Shown piece by piece: positions 20,992-21,739 of a DNA stretch of 21,739 nt. Each line of letters opens with the position of its first letter. Within the stretch, counting starts at the first letter, position 1. Origin of the DNA: Oppiella nova (taxonomy: Eukaryota > Arthropoda > Arachnida > Sarcoptiformes > Oppiidae); the NCBI GenBank assembly GCA_905397405.1, contig CAJPVJ010000660.1, positions 1 through 21,739 on the forward strand, read 5' to 3'. A model generated the notes under the pieces. That model did not search any database, had not been told where the DNA came from, and saw only the letters and a program-made list of their open reading frames with translations. Both the position numbers and the translations under genes were made by a program.

Positions 20992-21273
20992 ATGACCGCA
21001 TCGGCTACTCGTTCACGTGTATTAAGCCTTTACCGGCAGTTGTTGCGTGAATCCAATCGATTTGACTCTTATATGTACCGCAATTACGCGCTCCGGAGGG
21101 TTAAGGACTCGTTCAGACAACACAAGGGCATCACCGATGGGAACACCATCGAGACACTGATGGCCGACGGCCACCGCAATCTCGAGATAATCCGCAGGCA
21201 AACCGTTATCAACCGGTTGTATAAAAGCGATCGACTGGTGGTGGAAGACGTGGCCACTGCTCGCCGTACTTAA
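20992..21273 (+). CDS. LYRM4: LYRM4 / ISD11, Fe-S cluster biogenesis factor
   Basis: Single-exon, 93 residues; human LYRM4 has 91. Seen: the LYR tripeptide at residues 13-15 in VLSLYRQLLRES, then SYMYRNYALRRVKDSF, the family's YxxR-x-YAxRRxRDxF signature, then IETLMADGHRNLEIIRRQ and INRLYKSDRLVVED, matching the 'IRRQ..I..LY..d.L..E' tail of ISD11. Family role: a small helical protein of the mitochondrial matrix that binds and stabilises the cysteine desulfurase NFS1, with acyl carrier protein bound through the LYR motif, for Fe-S cluster synthesis on ISCU. The ATG at 20992 is the natural start, as no upstream extension resembles the family. It is convergent with SPCS3, with 146 nt between stop codons. 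Confidence 0.95.
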   Translation: MTASATRSRVLSLYRQLLRESNRFDSYMYRNYALRRVKDSFRQHKGITDGNTIETLMADGHRNLEIIRRQTVINRLYKSDRLVVEDVATARRT

Positions 21274-21341
21274 GACACCACTCGTTGTATATATCAATAG
21301 ATTTGTTGTAATAATAGTCGCGAAAGCAATACATTAATTCA

Positions 21342-21351
21342 AATAAATAAA
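21342..21351 (+). promoter_or_regulatory. Overlapping AATAAA pair, LYRM4 poly(A) signal
   Basis: AATAAATAAA contains two overlapping AATAAA hexamers about 70 nt after the LYRM4 stop. Confidence 0.55.
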
Positions 21352-21359
21352 AACAAGTA

Positions 21360-21365
21360 TTTATT
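21360..21365 (-). promoter_or_regulatory. Candidate poly(A) signal, SPCS3
   Basis: TTTATT (AATAAA on the minus strand), 54 nt past the SPCS3 stop and only 8 nt from the LYRM4 signal on the other strand, so the two transcripts probably overlap at their 3' ends. Confidence 0.5.
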
Positions 21366-21419
21366 ATTAAATTATAAGACAATTAAAATGACAATAAGTA
21401 TCAAAAGGTGTCATAAGAT

Positions 21420-21739
21420 TCACGCGTTTTTAGTGATGTATTCGTTGGGAAAGGAGAAGGAATGGATGGACGGGACGGTCGATATGGGCAGCAGTCCCGC
21501 GTTGGGGATCACATTCATGGACAGCGTGAGTGTGATGTTGTCGTTGGCTTTGAGGCCATTGCCGTCGTCCCAGAAGTAGTACTTCGTGTGTTGGTTCTTG
21601 AGGGACAGCTTCGTGGGCTCACCCCTCTGTATGATGTGATCCCAGAGCACCACTTGGTTGAGGACATTGGCTTTGGTCTTGTAGTGAGCGGTCATATAGA
21701 GGAACAGCTGTTTGGTGTTCCAGTCGAAGGCGGGCGCGA
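21420..21739 (-). CDS. SPCS3: Signal peptidase complex subunit 3 (SPC22/23), C-terminal part, runs off right edge
   Basis: About 105 codons from the right edge to a TGA at 21420-21422. Seen: NTKQLFLYMTAHYKTK, then NVLNQVVLWDHII, KYYFWDDGNGLK, NITLTLSMNVIPNAG, ending NEYITKNA. These match animal SPCS3 almost block by block (human has LNQVVLWDKI and DDGNGLKGNRNVTLTLSWNV). SPCS3 is a single-pass type II ER membrane protein of about 180 residues. It is the lumenal accessory subunit of signal peptidase, which cleaves signal peptides from nascent secretory proteins. The N-terminal cytosolic tail, membrane helix and first part of the lumenal domain lie beyond the window. Confidence 0.95.
   Translation of the reverse strand, partial: APAFDWNTKQLFLYMTAHYKTKANVLNQVVLWDHIIQRGEPTKLSLKNQHTKYYFWDDGNGLKANDNITLTLSMNVIPNAGLLPISTVPSIHSFSFPNEYITKNA

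Noticed and set aside
1-21739. CRISPR arrays, bacterial operons, tRNA or rRNA genes
   Set aside because: None seen. The introns, poly(A) signals and gene families are eukaryotic, and no tRNA arm pattern or rRNA-like stretch was recognised by eye.

Overview
This is a eukaryotic, animal nuclear window. Intergenic DNA and introns are very AT-rich, exons are much more GC-balanced, most introns are 60-110 nt, and the genes are conserved animal families (HIRA, LYRM4/ISD11, SPCS3, a BTB-BACK-PHR protein, a TLC-domain protein, a DNAJC4-like protein). Short introns and tight spacing suggest a small-genome arthropod. I lean towards a mite, but this is inference and no feature proves it.

Layout from left to right: (1) 1-971, minus strand, the 5' part of a probable axonemal dynein heavy chain running off the left edge; (2) 972-3249, AT-rich DNA with a TC microsatellite and an E-box palindrome; (3) 3250-9916, plus strand, an 11-exon BTB-BACK-PHR gene whose reading frame I could join without a break (506 codons plus stop). 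Its first intron is 4.3 kb and holds two near-identical ~1.7 kb units, each with a broken 3' end of a LINE reverse transcriptase; (4) 11131-11820, plus, DNAJC4-like J-domain membrane protein (first exon uncertain); (5) 12524-14040, minus, a complete 3-exon TLCD1/2-like gene; (6) 14041-17200, AT-rich intergenic DNA; (7) 17201-20261, plus, HIRA, three exons, broken in the last exon by an exact 128-bp tandem duplication; (8) 20992-21273, plus, LYRM4; (9) 21420-21739, minus, the 3' end of SPCS3, convergent with LYRM4.

The most remarkable signal is structural, not genic. Positions 5451-5577 (127 nt) are the exact base-by-base complement, in the same left-to-right order and NOT reversed, of 3640-3766. 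No known replication, repair or transposition process makes a parallel complement. The window also holds two exact direct duplications, at 14892-15146 and 19896-20151. In all three places the block is 127 nt long and is followed by a single A before the next segment. The two 1.7-kb units then look like two alleles laid end to end. The shared 127-nt length, the shared A, and the fact that removing one HIRA copy restores a conventional C-terminus together argue for contig-joining errors by a k=127 assembler. Until that is tested, the HIRA frameshift and the tandem intron repeat should not be read as biology.

The genes do not form one pathway. They are ordinary housekeeping or developmental genes: chromatin assembly (HIRA), Fe-S cluster biogenesis (LYRM4), ER signal peptide cleavage (SPCS3), membrane lipid composition (TLCD), a membrane co-chaperone (DNAJC4), a probable CUL3 adaptor (BTB-BACK-PHR) and a microtubule motor (dynein). 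I found no undescribed biological system here.
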